This document shows positions 24,024-32,393 of a stretch of DNA of 64,000 bases, piece by piece; the first letter of the stretch is position 1, and each line of letters begins with the position of its first letter. The notes beneath the pieces are model-generated. The model ran no database searches. It was not told where the DNA came from and was given only the letters and a program-made list of their open reading frames with translations. The translations under genes were made by a program, and so were the position numbers. Location: the NCBI GenBank assembly GCA_965219005.1, contig CBDCMS010000004.1:1550001-1614000 (forward strand), in the 5' to 3' direction. The stretch is from CAUZIZ01 sp965219005. Lineage in GTDB: Bacteria > Acidobacteriota > UBA6911 > RPQK01 > JAJDTT01.

Positions 24024-24869
24024 ATGAGTGAGAAGCTGAGAATCATGGCAATTGTATGTCATCCGGCAGATGCTCTCGACCATGCCGGAGGCACGCTCTG
24101 CTTGCATGCGGAGCGTGGGGATGAGGTGACCGTCGTGGTGTGTACCCACGGCGTCGAAACTCACGATTTTGTTCGTAATGAAAGCCTCGGCCGAGGCGAT
24201 GACGATGCAGCCAGCCTCGAAGAGGCCATAGTCGGTAAGGAGCAGGAGGTCGTTCGAGGTCTCGAAGTCCTGGGCGTGAAAGATGCTCGCTTCCTGCGGT
24301 TTCCGGATGATGTTGTGAACGTGACAAAGGAATTGGTAGAGGCCATTGCAGGCGTGCTCTCGGAAGTACAGCCTCACCTACTGATTATCCACAATCCGAC
24401 CGAGGAGCTCGGTTTCGGGCACACCGATTCAGCCCAGGCCGTGTTGAAAGCCGTTGGACTAGCCAACACGCCCCGATTTCTACAGAAGAAGAAGGATGGG
24501 GCCTTTCCGGTGCAGATTTTCTTTCTGGCGATGTACGGGCACACCAATCAGCTCACCAGCGACGGGATGCGACATGGGAATGTCCTGGTGGATATCACCC
24601 CGGTGATGGATCGAAAGGTTCAAGCGATGGATTGTCTGAAAAGTCAGTTCTACACCGGTGACCTGGCCCGGAAGTGCGTCGAAATCACAAACGGTCGGAT
24701 GGGGCTGCACGCCTCGATCCCCTACGCCGAATCGTTCCAGACGCTGCATCCCCACATCTACTCCCATCTACCGGCCAACGAGAGCCTGATGAGCCGATCC
24801 CGCAGATCGCGGGGTGATCTAGCCAAGGAATTGAAGGTCATGGTCAACGAGGTACCAATACTCGAGTAG
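24024..24869 (+). CDS. PIG-L/LmbE-family deacetylase-like protein
   Basis: A 281-residue protein of the LmbE fold, which normally removes N-acetyl groups from GlcNAc conjugates using zinc. The metal motif usually reads AHPDDE. Here it is CHPADALDHAGG: H13 and D16 are kept, but the aspartate that acts as general base is Ala15. The third ligand is likely H133 in ELGFGHTDSAQAV. The C-terminal part carries LFFLAMYGHTNQL-like and LKSQFYTGDLARK phrases. An AGGAGG site precedes the ATG. It follows the propeller gene by 46 bp. Either it is a deacetylase with altered chemistry or a non-catalytic homologue. Confidence 0.8.
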   Translation: MSEKLRIMAIVCHPADALDHAGGTLCLHAERGDEVTVVVCTHGVETHDFVRNESLGRGDDDAASLEEAIVGKEQEVVRGLEVLGVKDARFLRFPDDVVNVTKELVEAIAGVLSEVQPHLLIIHNPTEELGFGHTDSAQAVLKAVGLANTPRFLQKKKDGAFPVQIFFLAMYGHTNQLTSDGMRHGNVLVDITPVMDRKVQAMDCLKSQFYTGDLARKCVEITNGRMGLHASIPYAESFQTLHPHIYSHLPANESLMSRSRRSRGDLAKELKVMVNEVPILE

Positions 24870-24990
24870 GGATGTTGATCTGAAACGGAGAGAAATCCCA
24901 AGATACAAGATGTAAACAGATTCCAAATCACAAGCACCAAGTTCCAAACGGTGCGACGAATCGGCCTCAACTGCTGGTAGTATGGAGCCA

Positions 24991-25068
24991 AGTCCGGCAG
25001 AGCCGCGAACGACTTGAATTGCTAGCGACATATGGCCAGGTTCCGAGGAGAGAGCAGGACAACAGCAC
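24991..25068 (-). repeat. Interspersed repeat family 1, copy B (core only)
   Basis: Carries GGCAGAGCCGCGAACGACTT and GAGGAGAGAGCAGGACAACA, the reverse complement of the core of copies at 16941 and 50019. It lies in the 281-base gap between convergent genes. Nothing else is seen there. Confidence 0.75.
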
Positions 25069-25150
25069 AATCATCCCCTACGCCCGACCTTCATTCTCAC
25101 CTGATGGGCAAAGGCACCGGCGCGGGGAGGACGGCTGCAGCTGGACTCGA

Positions 25151-26833
25151 CTACGCTGGTTCGTGATGTTTGTCAGAGCCCAACACCGATCCCACCAACA
25201 ACACCACCAACGCTCCGACCACGTTGTAGTAGAGCCAGGATGCCTCGGTAAGAATGCTGAACAAGACGACGCTTAGCATGCCCGCGATCAGGCCCCAGAA
25301 GGCACCTGTGGCAGTGGATCTCTTCACCAGGAACGCCAACAGGAACACGCCCAGTAGCGAGCCATAGAAGTAGGACCCCACCAGGTTGACGGCCACGATC
25401 AGCGAGCCCAGTTGTCCCGCATAGAGGGCCATTCCGGTCGCCAGTAGGCCCCAGAACAAGGTCGCCAGGCGAGCCGCCAAAAGAGAGTGGCGCTCACTTG
25501 CCCCAGGGGCCCAATAACGCTGGTAGAAGTCGACCACTGTGACACTCGACAAGGCCGTTAGCTCCGAATCCAACGAGGACATCGCCGCGGCGAAGATCAC
25601 GGCGATCATCAGGCCCAGGATCCCGGTCGGGACATAGTGCAGGAGATAGCCGGGGAAGACGTAGTTCACGTCGCTCGAAGCTCGTCCTCGGTCCAGCACG
25701 ACGAGCTCTTTGGAGCGTTTGCGCAGGTTGCCCAGTTCCAGATCGTATTCCCGAACCTGAGCCCGCTGGATCGAGGGGTCACCGCCGGATGAGCGTAGCC
25801 GCAACACGTCCAGAGTGCTGCTCCGTCTCTTGGCATGGAGGAGCTGGTAGTCTTCCTCGAGCTCTGAGAAGGTCTCCTTGTGGACACCGGTCCTGAGCCC
25901 CTCGGCCTCGGCCGGATTGAAAATCAGGGGAGGGCGCTCGAAGTGGTAGAACACGAAGAGCAGAACGCCGATGGCCAGGATCAGGAACTGCATCGGCACT
26001 TTGAGAAAGGCGTTGAAGATCAGAGCCAGTCGGCTGTGGGTCAGCGAGCGAGCCGTAAGGTAGCGTTGTACCTGGCTCTGATCACAACCGAAGTAGGCCA
26101 GAGCAAGAAAAAAGCCTCCGATGAGGCCCGACCATACCGTGTAGGTGTTGGTTGGATCCCAGGACCAATCGATGCTCCTCCACATCTGGTGGATCCCTCC
26201 GATGTAGATAACGTCGTCGACCCCGACCTCCGCAGGGAGTTCCTGGAAGAGCACCAGCAGTGCGACTCCGATCCCCGCGAACATCAGGAGCATCTGAAGC
26301 ACGTCGGTCCAGACAACGGCCGTGATGCCTCCCACGACTGTATAGAGGATGGTAATTCCTCCTATGACCAGGATCGTGATGGTCTCGTCCCAGCCCATGA
26401 GAATAGAAAGAACCACGGCGGGAGCGTACATCACGATGCCGGTTGCCAATCCCCGGGATAGGAGAAACAAGAAGCTGGTCAGAGATCGTGTCTTAGCATC
26501 GAAGCGCCGCTCCAGGAACTCGTAGGCTGTGTAGACCTTGGCCCGGTAGAAAAAAGGCAGGAAGAGAACGCAGATCACGACCATGGCGAGGGGCTGGGCA
26601 AGATAGACCTGGATGAACTCCATGCCCTCGTCGTAGGCCTGTCCCGTGGTTCCGATGAAGGTGATGGCGCTGGCCTGGGTGGCCATTACCGAGAGCCCGA
26701 TAATTCCCCAGGGAAGAGCCCTTCCACCCAGAAAATAGCCTTCGATCCCCGAGCTCTTGCGACTCTGAACGACTCCGAAGAGGACAACTCCTGCCAGGTA
26801 GATGCCGAAAATCAGCCAGTCAATCCAGGTCAC
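25151..26833 (-). CDS. Sodium:solute symporter (SSS family)
   Basis: A 560-residue polytopic transporter with about 13-14 membrane segments, starting at GTG with an AGGAAAG site. Family landmarks: IEGYFLGGRALPWGIIGLSV in TM1-2, ATQASAITFIGTTGQAYDEG (sodium site), YTAYEFLERRFDAKTRSLTS, and AAAMSSLDSELTALSSVTVV in the C-terminal half, which holds the conserved Ser/Ser sodium ligands. A ~75-residue cytoplasmic loop rich in Glu and Arg (after VFYHFERPP) is an insertion relative to short members. It is the last gene of a murB-murA-small ORF-small ORF-symporter series, separated by 34 bp from the 48-residue ORF. The substrate is unknown. Confidence 0.92.
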   Translation of the reverse strand: MTWIDWLIFGIYLAGVVLFGVVQSRKSSGIEGYFLGGRALPWGIIGLSVMATQASAITFIGTTGQAYDEGMEFIQVYLAQPLAMVVICVLFLPFFYRAKVYTAYEFLERRFDAKTRSLTSFLFLLSRGLATGIVMYAPAVVLSILMGWDETITILVIGGITILYTVVGGITAVVWTDVLQMLLMFAGIGVALLVLFQELPAEVGVDDVIYIGGIHQMWRSIDWSWDPTNTYTVWSGLIGGFFLALAYFGCDQSQVQRYLTARSLTHSRLALIFNAFLKVPMQFLILAIGVLLFVFYHFERPPLIFNPAEAEGLRTGVHKETFSELEEDYQLLHAKRRSSTLDVLRLRSSGGDPSIQRAQVREYDLELGNLRKRSKELVVLDRGRASSDVNYVFPGYLLHYVPTGILGLMIAVIFAAAMSSLDSELTALSSVTVVDFYQRYWAPGASERHSLLAARLATLFWGLLATGMALYAGQLGSLIVAVNLVGSYFYGSLLGVFLLAFLVKRSTATGAFWGLIAGMLSVVLFSILTEASWLYYNVVGALVVLLVGSVLGSDKHHEPA

Positions 26834-26867
26834 TGATCTTTCCTGGAAAGGTCATTTGCAATTCGGG

Positions 26868-27014
26868 TCACGATGTTCCAGAGCCCAGCAGGTGGAGTAA
26901 AAGGATCAGCACGATCGTGTACACGGCCACGGCGAGATACAAGGGGCGCCAGCTCCCGAAGACCGCGAGTTTCTCAGGTGGAGTTTCTGGAAGGGAGGCG
27001 TCTGGTGCGCTCAT
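26868..27014 (-). CDS. Small single-pass membrane protein (48 aa)
   Basis: A 48-codon ORF. It starts with MSAPDASLPETPPEKLAVFG, then has one membrane helix (LYLAVAVYTIVLILLLHLL). Its ATG overlaps the TAA of the upstream 72-residue ORF (TAATG), which implies translational coupling, and the symporter starts 34 bp further on. Small accessory subunits beside SSS transporters are known (for example the DUF485-type and DUF3311-type partners), but this sequence does not match those I recognise. A role as a small partner of the symporter is inferred from position only. Confidence 0.6.
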   Translation of the reverse strand: MSAPDASLPETPPEKLAVFGSWRPLYLAVAVYTIVLILLLHLLGSGTS

Positions 27015-27232
27015 TAGACAGCACCAAAGTACTCGTGATCGAATTCGACACGGCTGATCTCATCCCGGCGATAGCGGAACTGATAGTGGGGAATCATCAA
27101 GTAGCTAAAAGGAGGAAGGACGAGTGCCAGGGCGATACAGCTGACGATACCCGTAGACCTTATCAGTTCTCCCAGAGAGAAGAGTGAAAAGTGAATGGGT
27201 AGGGCCGATCCGACCATCTTCACCGGTCTCAC
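27014..27232 (-). CDS. Small membrane protein (72 aa), unrecognised
   Basis: It starts at GTG, with GGAGGAG 5 bp ahead; that ribosome site overlaps the murA stop region. A single hydrophobic stretch (GIVSCIALALVLPPFSYLMI) is followed by a basic/acidic tail ending DHEYFGAV. The first 25 residues look less protein-like, so an internal start is possible. It overlaps the next 48-residue ORF by one base. I know no family for it. Confidence 0.5.
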   Translation of the reverse strand: MRPVKMVGSALPIHFSLFSLGELIRSTGIVSCIALALVLPPFSYLMIPHYQFRYRRDEISRVEFDHEYFGAV

Positions 27233-27234
27233 CC

Positions 27235-28527
27235 TTACTCCTCCGAGATCTGGGCCCCTATGTTGCGCAGTCTTTCCGTCACTTTTTCGTAACCTCTAAG
27301 CACCATTTCACCGTGCTCGATAACAGTCACCCCCTCGGCACACAAGCCTGCGACCAGGAGCGCCATACCGGCCCGAATGTCAGGAGATTCCAGGCGTGTT
27401 CCCCGTAGGCGGCTGGGCCCTTCCACCAGGACACGGTGAGGGTCGCACATGGTGATGCGCGCTCCCATGCGTACCAGCTTGTCGACGAAGAACATTCGGG
27501 CCTCGTACATCCAGTCGTGGATGAGGCACAATCCCGAGGTCTGGGTGGCCAGAACGATGGCTAGACTGACAAGGTCGGTTGGAAACAGGGGCCAGGGTCC
27601 CGCCGTCACTTCCGAAGGATTCTCCAGGGTCGAGGGTCCTACTTTGAGATCAGTTTCCGAGACGAACTCCAGCTGGAGTCCAAATCGTCGAAGCACGGTC
27701 TGGATCCCCATCATCTCCTGATCTCTGATTCCCCGGATCAACACGCTTCCGCCGGTGACTGCGGTGGCAATCGCTATGGTTCCGGCATCGGCGTAATCAG
27801 GAGGGACGTCGAACTCAAGCTCCTGTCCCGTCCGATTGAGTCCCCGAACGACGCGGTAGTAGAGTGGGTGCAGCTCGATCTCGCAGCCCATCAGGTTGAG
27901 GAACTCGATCAGGCTCAGGACGTGCGGCTCCCGGGCCGGATTCTCGATGGTGCCCGCCCCCAAAGCGCTGAAGAGCAAGAGTGCATTCTCCGTAGCCGTT
28001 ACCGAAGACTCTTCAAGGTAGACGCTGGGTTCGGTGACGCTTTCCGTCCTTTTCAACTCGATCCTGCCGGGGCTCTCGTCGACCGAGAACCCAGCCGCTT
28101 GGAAGACTCTCCAGTGAACATTGAAGGAACGGCGTCCGATAGGACAACCTCCGGGGACAGCGCAAGAGATGCTGCCGAAGTGCGCCGCCAGCGGTCCTAG
28201 CAGAAGGACTGCGCCTCTCAGCCGCTCCACCAGTTGGTCCGGGAGCTCATTGGATTCGAGTTGGCTGGAGTCCAGGGTCAGCTCGTCACCCTGCCATTCG
28301 ACTTCGACACCGAGGGCCTGGACCAGAAGCAGCAGGTTGTCGACGTCATCGATCCGGGGGACGTGACGCAGAAGCACCGGAGCACGTGCCAGGAGTGCCG
28401 CGCAGATCAAGGGTAGGGCGGCATTCTTGTTCCCCTGGACCGGATACTCCCCAGTAAGCTGGCTCCCTCCGGTGATGACAAACTTGCGGCTTGTGCCTCT
28501 TCTCGAGGGCACTAGTGTTGTAGCCAT
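27235..28527 (-). CDS. murA: UDP-N-acetylglucosamine 1-carboxyvinyltransferase
   Basis: A 430-residue MurA, the enolpyruvyl transferase that starts peptidoglycan precursor synthesis. The N-terminal lysine/asparagine pair is in GEYPVQGNKNAALPLICAAL. The catalytic, fosfomycin-sensitive cysteine is in AVPGGCPIGRRSFNVHW. PPDYADAGTIAIATAVTGGS carries the conserved aspartate, and ENPAREPHVLSLIEFLNLMG is a strong signature. Because Cys (not Asp) is present, sensitivity to fosfomycin would be expected. It overlaps the end of murB by 16 bp. Confidence 0.95.
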   Translation of the reverse strand: MATTLVPSRRGTSRKFVITGGSQLTGEYPVQGNKNAALPLICAALLARAPVLLRHVPRIDDVDNLLLLVQALGVEVEWQGDELTLDSSQLESNELPDQLVERLRGAVLLLGPLAAHFGSISCAVPGGCPIGRRSFNVHWRVFQAAGFSVDESPGRIELKRTESVTEPSVYLEESSVTATENALLLFSALGAGTIENPAREPHVLSLIEFLNLMGCEIELHPLYYRVVRGLNRTGQELEFDVPPDYADAGTIAIATAVTGGSVLIRGIRDQEMMGIQTVLRRFGLQLEFVSETDLKVGPSTLENPSEVTAGPWPLFPTDLVSLAIVLATQTSGLCLIHDWMYEARMFFVDKLVRMGARITMCDPHRVLVEGPSRLRGTRLESPDIRAGMALLVAGLCAEGVTVIEHGEMVLRGYEKVTERLRNIGAQISEE

Positions 28528-29489
28528 TCTTGATCGTCCACTATGAATATCTCAGGTTCCAACGAAAGGTGGAAGCGTTTGCGAACGCGATCCGCATATT
28601 TGTTGGCGAGAGCCCGTATGTCTTTGGAGCTGGCGTTCCCTTCATTGACCAATAGATTGGCGTGGTGTTTGGCGAATGATGCATTGCCCGAGCAAGCCCC
28701 CTTTGCCCCCACGACCTCAAGCAACTTCCCAGCTGGGATCTTACCAAACTGGATGAAGTCGTCTGGGATTCCGCGGCGGACCTGATCCGAGAGTTCTGTG
28801 GCCAAGACATTCTTGAAGAAGCTTCCGGGACATTTCAATCCCACGGGATACTTGGCAAGCCGAGTTTCCAGGATCGAATCGGAAATCTCTTGCAGCTTGT
28901 TCCTGCTTGGTTTGAGGCTCAGGGTACAGTTGAGCACAAACCAGTCTTTTCGCTCCTTGAAGATGCTGTGCCGATAGCCGAGCTCAAGGTCGGATCGGGA
29001 GAGCTTGCGAATGGCTCCGTCGGGGGACCAGACCGTGGTCTCTGTCACCGACTCACAGATCTCTTGACCATAGGCACCGGCGTTTCCGACCAGCGCGCCG
29101 GCAACGGTTCCAGGAATCCCGTACATCCGTTCCATCCCGGAGAGCTGCTGTTGGTTGGTCCAACGAATCAAGTCACCCAGATTTTCCCCGCCGGCCACCA
29201 GAATCTCACTGCCACTTCGCTCCCTTCCGGAAGTGCGATTCTGCAGGACCATACCCGGGAACTCTTGATCGGAAAAGAGCACATTACTTCCTTCTCCCAG
29301 GAAGAATATCGGGAGGCGCTGATCCTTCGCCCAGTCATAGGCCCTGGCCAGACTGCGTGCGTTCCGAATCTCGAAAAACCAGCGGCTTCGCCCTCCCACC
29401 CTCATTGTGGTCAAGGGTGCCAGACGGACGCCGGAGAGAACCCCCTCAGGCGGCGTCATTCTTTCTATCGAACTTCCGCTTCCGGCCAT
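28512..29489 (-). CDS. murB: UDP-N-acetylenolpyruvoylglucosamine reductase
   Basis: About 325 residues from the Met at 29489; the frame is open for 52 more codons, but those lack family similarity. The FAD site is LGEGSNVLFSDQEFPG, and ERMYGIPGTVAGALVGNAGA is the glycine-rich signature. The catalytic serine is in CPGSFFKNV and the last catalytic glutamate in LSLEPEIFIVDDQ. The YGYRHS-type loop appears as LELGYRHSIFKER, which fits type I MurB. It reduces the MurA product. The coding end overlaps murA by 16 bp, so the pair is coordinately translated. Confidence 0.93.
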   Translation of the reverse strand: MAGSGSSIERMTPPEGVLSGVRLAPLTTMRVGGRSRWFFEIRNARSLARAYDWAKDQRLPIFFLGEGSNVLFSDQEFPGMVLQNRTSGRERSGSEILVAGGENLGDLIRWTNQQQLSGMERMYGIPGTVAGALVGNAGAYGQEICESVTETTVWSPDGAIRKLSRSDLELGYRHSIFKERKDWFVLNCTLSLKPSRNKLQEISDSILETRLAKYPVGLKCPGSFFKNVLATELSDQVRRGIPDDFIQFGKIPAGKLLEVVGAKGACSGNASFAKHHANLLVNEGNASSKDIRALANKYADRVRKRFHLSLEPEIFIVDDQEWLQH

Positions 29490-29656
29490 GGGATTCTCGT
29501 GATCTTCGGCATATACATTCCGTGTTCGTTTCGCGTCCCAGTGATGGTACCAGTATGACGGCAGAGACCCAATCGAAAGGCAAACTCGTAGACCTTGGTG
29601 CCGGAGAGCAGATTCAAGGTTCTTGAACCGTCGAGAATGGGCCAAATGTCACATCG

Positions 29657-29743
29657 CCATGGGTGGAGAGACCCATGGTCTTGGGTGTAGTTGGTCATTT
29701 CCCCAGGATCCAGATTCCGTTAACCAATAAGAGCGTATTGGTT
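29657..29743. other. Two hairpins upstream of murB
   Basis: CCATGGGT/ACCCATGG (29657-29678) and AACCAATA/TATTGGTT (29722-29743), each an 8-bp perfect stem with a 6-nt loop, lie 170-250 bp before the murB start. They may be operators or leader RNA structure. The 502-base gap (29490-29991) holds no recognisable gene. Confidence 0.45.
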
Positions 29744-29948
29744 TGGGAGGCTCTTAACAGCTACAAAACTGACTACACGGGACTGCCAACCAGCCTCGTC
29801 AAGTTGACAAAGCCAGAGCAGGGTCCAGAAGTGGTGATCCCAGTCCTTCAATCGGGGCTCGCTCACCCTCGCGGTCCCACCGCCAGTAAGGAGAAGAGTG
29901 AAGCAACCTGTCTGGGTGTGCCTCAACGCCCTTCGTTCGAGCCTTGAT

Positions 29949-29972
29949 GAACTCCCGCATATGCGGGAGTTC
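29949..29972. terminator. Perfect 24-bp palindrome at the end of the BrnT/BrnA remnant
   Basis: A fully symmetric 24-bp sequence centred on CATATG (outer arm GAACTCCCGCAT). It lies 20 bp after the stop of the minus-strand remnant, where a terminator would be. There is no U-run, so termination is uncertain; it could also be a protein-binding site. Confidence 0.4.
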
Positions 29973-29991
29973 GGCTTCGTCTTCAGCGAGG

Positions 29992-30254
29992 CTATTTCGT
30001 CGTCTCTACGAGGCTGATATTGCGCCGGAGCCAATCGTTGACGATAGTCTCAACGTCGGATCCCTTCTCCTCGGCCAACTTTTCCAGGAACTCAGCAATG
30101 TCCTCTTGTAGGTAGATTGGTATCCGGAGCTCCAAGTCTGGCCGATAGAACTTACCGCGTAGACCGTCGCCCCAATCTCGAACGGCACATTGTGTTTGCT
30201 GACGTTGCTTTTCGCTTTCGTTGGGTCCCATTCGAAATGGTAGCGCACGGTCAA
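29992..30254 (-). pseudogene. BrnT/BrnA toxin-antitoxin remnant fused by deletion
   Basis: Reading from a TTG at 30254, the first ~33 residues are a BrnT N-terminus: FEWDPTKAKSNVSKHNVPFE with the catalytic-type EWD-x-K-x2-x-N-x3-H pattern, then EIGATVYA. In that frame the sense is then lost. In the next frame the sequence ends as a ribbon-helix-helix or BrnA-like tail: LELRIPIYLQEDIAEFLEKL and VNDWLRRNISLVETTK. So most of the toxin and the start of the antitoxin appear deleted and the join shifts the frame. Neither toxin nor antitoxin should function. Type II systems are often mobile, consistent with the decayed accessory region around it. Confidence 0.65.
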
Positions 30255-30886
30255 TCTCTGTGTATGGTATCACCTCGGAACCATCGTTACACCACATGTG
30301 AAGATCCTGATCGCTACCGATCAGTGAATGCAGGGCGTCAAGGCGATGGTGGGTTCGGCCTCACAAGAGACGTCTGAGTTGTTGCTACGTGGTTCAGAGA
30401 GCACGGGCAGCATGATTTTGTCTGCACGAAAGGGTCAAGAAGCTCAATCCGCACGCCTGCCCAGAAAGCAGAACTCCCTGGTTTAACAACCTCATCATTT
30501 TCAGTAAGTTGTGGAAAGAGAGTCAGTTAGATTTGCCAGTTTTTAGTCAATTCTCCACGCTTTGGTAGGTTTTGGAGAGATTCTCTCACACGGATTCACA
30601 CACAACGGTTGACAGGTTTGACCGCACTGATTCGAACCCGCTCCGGCTATTACGCCCCAAGATCCTGATCAATCAAGGGGCGGAGTCGCACAGCCTCTCT
30701 GCGTGGCCCGAGCGAAGATCGCTCTGAGGATGGCCAAGAATGGCAAGGACTCAGCGTCGCGATTCGCGCCTTGACGTAATTCGAGCCATAGGGTTCGGGA
30801 TGTGAGTGAGAATCGTCGCAGTGCGAGATTGGCCGCCTGTGACTGGAGCTAGCCGAGTGTACCAGGACTTTCGGATCGTTGTACTA
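30255..30886. other. Gene-free accessory DNA
   Basis: No convincing ORF, repeat copy or RNA gene is seen in these 632 bases. One stretch (30628-30660) contains GATTCGAACCCGC, which resembles the end of a tRNA on the minus strand, but the stems do not pair. It may be a decayed insertion boundary next to the toxin remnant. Confidence 0.4.
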
Positions 30887-31738
30887 CTACTCGATGGTAA
30901 ACGTCTGAAGCTCCACCGGCACCGCAGTACCTTGGATGCGGATGTGGTCGAAGACGAACTCCTCGTTTCCACCGTCAGCGGAGACCACGATTTGGACTGA
31001 GAGTGCGTCCCCAGTATCTGGCAGTCCACCGACATTAGAAATCGCGAAGGTGAAATCGGTCATCGTGTCGCTTAATGAGGTCGTCTCGGTTCCTTGGAGG
31101 GTTCCGTCGAGGTTTTCATCGTGTCTCAGCGTCTGACATATGGGGTCGGTACTCACCCCGGTGCCCAAAAACTAGCCGACAGTGGTGTAGGTTCCGTTAT
31201 TCAAATTGCTGACCGGCAGCGCGGTGCCGCCGCTATTGCCGTCAAACGCAGCCTGAACGCGGATGAAATCGTCGGTCTCCCACGAGGCAGGGCCCGTCGA
31301 GTCGCTGCTGCAGGCAAGGCCGATTGTGACCTCCAGTATGTTATTCCCGGTTACAGTCAGGTTGTTCAGCCGCAAGATGGCGGGGAACCCAGAGCCGAGC
31401 GGATTGTCAGTAGTATCAACGTCTTCCCCTGCGAACGCAAAGTCGCCGTCGAGAGCGCCGCCGATCGCTTGGTTGTGACTCGGGTGCGGGTTCGTCGTGC
31501 CGAAGTCGTGCCGTTGAAAAAAGTCAGTCCCGCTTCCGTCGAGATGCTGGTTGGATAGGTATCGGTCTCCCACACCCGTCTGGCCATCGGACTCGAAGCT
31601 CTCGTCAGGAATGAGTAAGTCGGCGGCGTAGGAGGACAAGGCCAGGGACATGATGACAGCACCGCACAAGGGCACCCGGAGCAAGCGCCCTGGCAGCGAC
31701 GAAATGAAGCGGCCGGCGAGTTCTTGGGAATATCTCAT
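30887..31738 (-). pseudogene. Secreted PVEL-motif protein interrupted by one in-frame TAG
   Basis: The frame opens with a signal peptide (LLRVPLCGAVIMSLALSSYA). It continues through DESFESDGQTGVGDRYL and an extracellular beta domain (ILRLNNLTVTGNNILEVTIG, DDFIRVQAAFDGN) to a TAG at 31172-31174. Straight after the stop, in the same frame, the domain carries on: FLGTGVSTDPICQTLRHDEN, then TDFTFAISNVGG, EEFVFDHIRIQG and the end AVPVELQTFTIE. So a single nonsense codon splits one ~283-residue protein. It resembles the domain that accompanies extracellular nucleases and lamin-tail proteins, and it shares the PVEL ending with the Cys-rich gene at 13188. Truncation, rare readthrough or a sequencing error are all possible. 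Confidence 0.7.
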
Positions 31739-32066
31739 ATCTGTGTCCTTCTGTAGTGTTGCACGATCGTCCGCGATAGAAGCTCTGGCTCGGTGAGGCT
31801 CCCGACCCCTTCCATCGATACGCCAATTTGGCGCACGTTACCGCAGGTCAACGTTCGGTGTCAAGGCTTGACGGTGCCAGCGGTGCCAGCCCGGAGGCTG
31901 AGGCTGTCGCTTTCAGGATAGAAAGCGTGACTCCCTTCTTGCTGAAATTCTCGTCCCATCATTGGGTTGGCGCGGGCCGATATTGAGGACTACTTCAGCC
32001 GAAAGGCATTGATCTTGATGGCAACGTCCATGATCGTAGTCTTTTGTGCCTCTCCACTAAGCCCTT
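31739..32066. other. Gap of 328 bases without a gene
   Basis: It holds the presumed promoter of the secreted PVEL gene and a GGTGCCAGCGGTGCCAGC doublet (two 9-bp direct repeats near 31875). Nothing else is recognised. Confidence 0.35.
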
Positions 32067-32393
32067 CTACATTTCGATCAGGCGGGAGCGGCGCATCGTC
32101 GAAAGAAAACGCCAGAGTCGGTCCTCCGCGGGCTCTACGTCGGTGCCGAAATGTTTTCGCATGGACTGAAGGATCGATGACAGCTTGGTGTTGCCGTCGC
32201 ACGATTTCCAGACCAGCGTGCCTACCTTGTCGAGACGAATTCGATAATAGGGATTCTCGAAGCGACTTGAACACCACCTGGCCAGACGAGACTTTCCCAG
32301 CTTTGGTCGTAAGATAACGACTTGTCCCCTGTCGTCTTCCTGCCATTCGAGGAGCCGCTTAGGCTGACAGCTGAGAGCAGAGTCTTGCTTCAT
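32067..32393 (-). CDS. PqqD-like peptide-chaperone-fold protein
   Basis: A 108-residue protein with the winged-helix PqqD layout: VVILRPKLGKSRLARWCSSR, then YYRIRLDKVGTLVWKSCDGN, then the recognition region LSSILQSMRKHFG and a final LWRFLSTMRRSRLI helix. PqqD-type domains bind ribosomal peptide precursors for radical-SAM maturases, but no such enzyme or precursor is nearby. Its start overlaps the stop of the OPT transporter by 4 bp (ATGA), which implies that it is co-translated with it. In many Acidobacteriota and Planctomycetota, small PqqD-family proteins occur beside transporters with no known peptide; the role here is unknown. Confidence 0.75.
   Translation of the reverse strand: MKQDSALSCQPKRLLEWQEDDRGQVVILRPKLGKSRLARWCSSRFENPYYRIRLDKVGTLVWKSCDGNTKLSSILQSMRKHFGTDVEPAEDRLWRFLSTMRRSRLIEM

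Noticed and set aside
29663..29947. 94-codon plus-strand frame between murB and the BrnT remnant
   Set aside because: It begins inside a hairpin, is proline-rich without pattern, and has no ribosome site.
30628..30700. tRNA-like end on the minus strand (GGGTTCGAATC)
   Set aside because: The 5-bp T-stem does not pair except at the closing base, no acceptor stem is found, and no CCA end is present.
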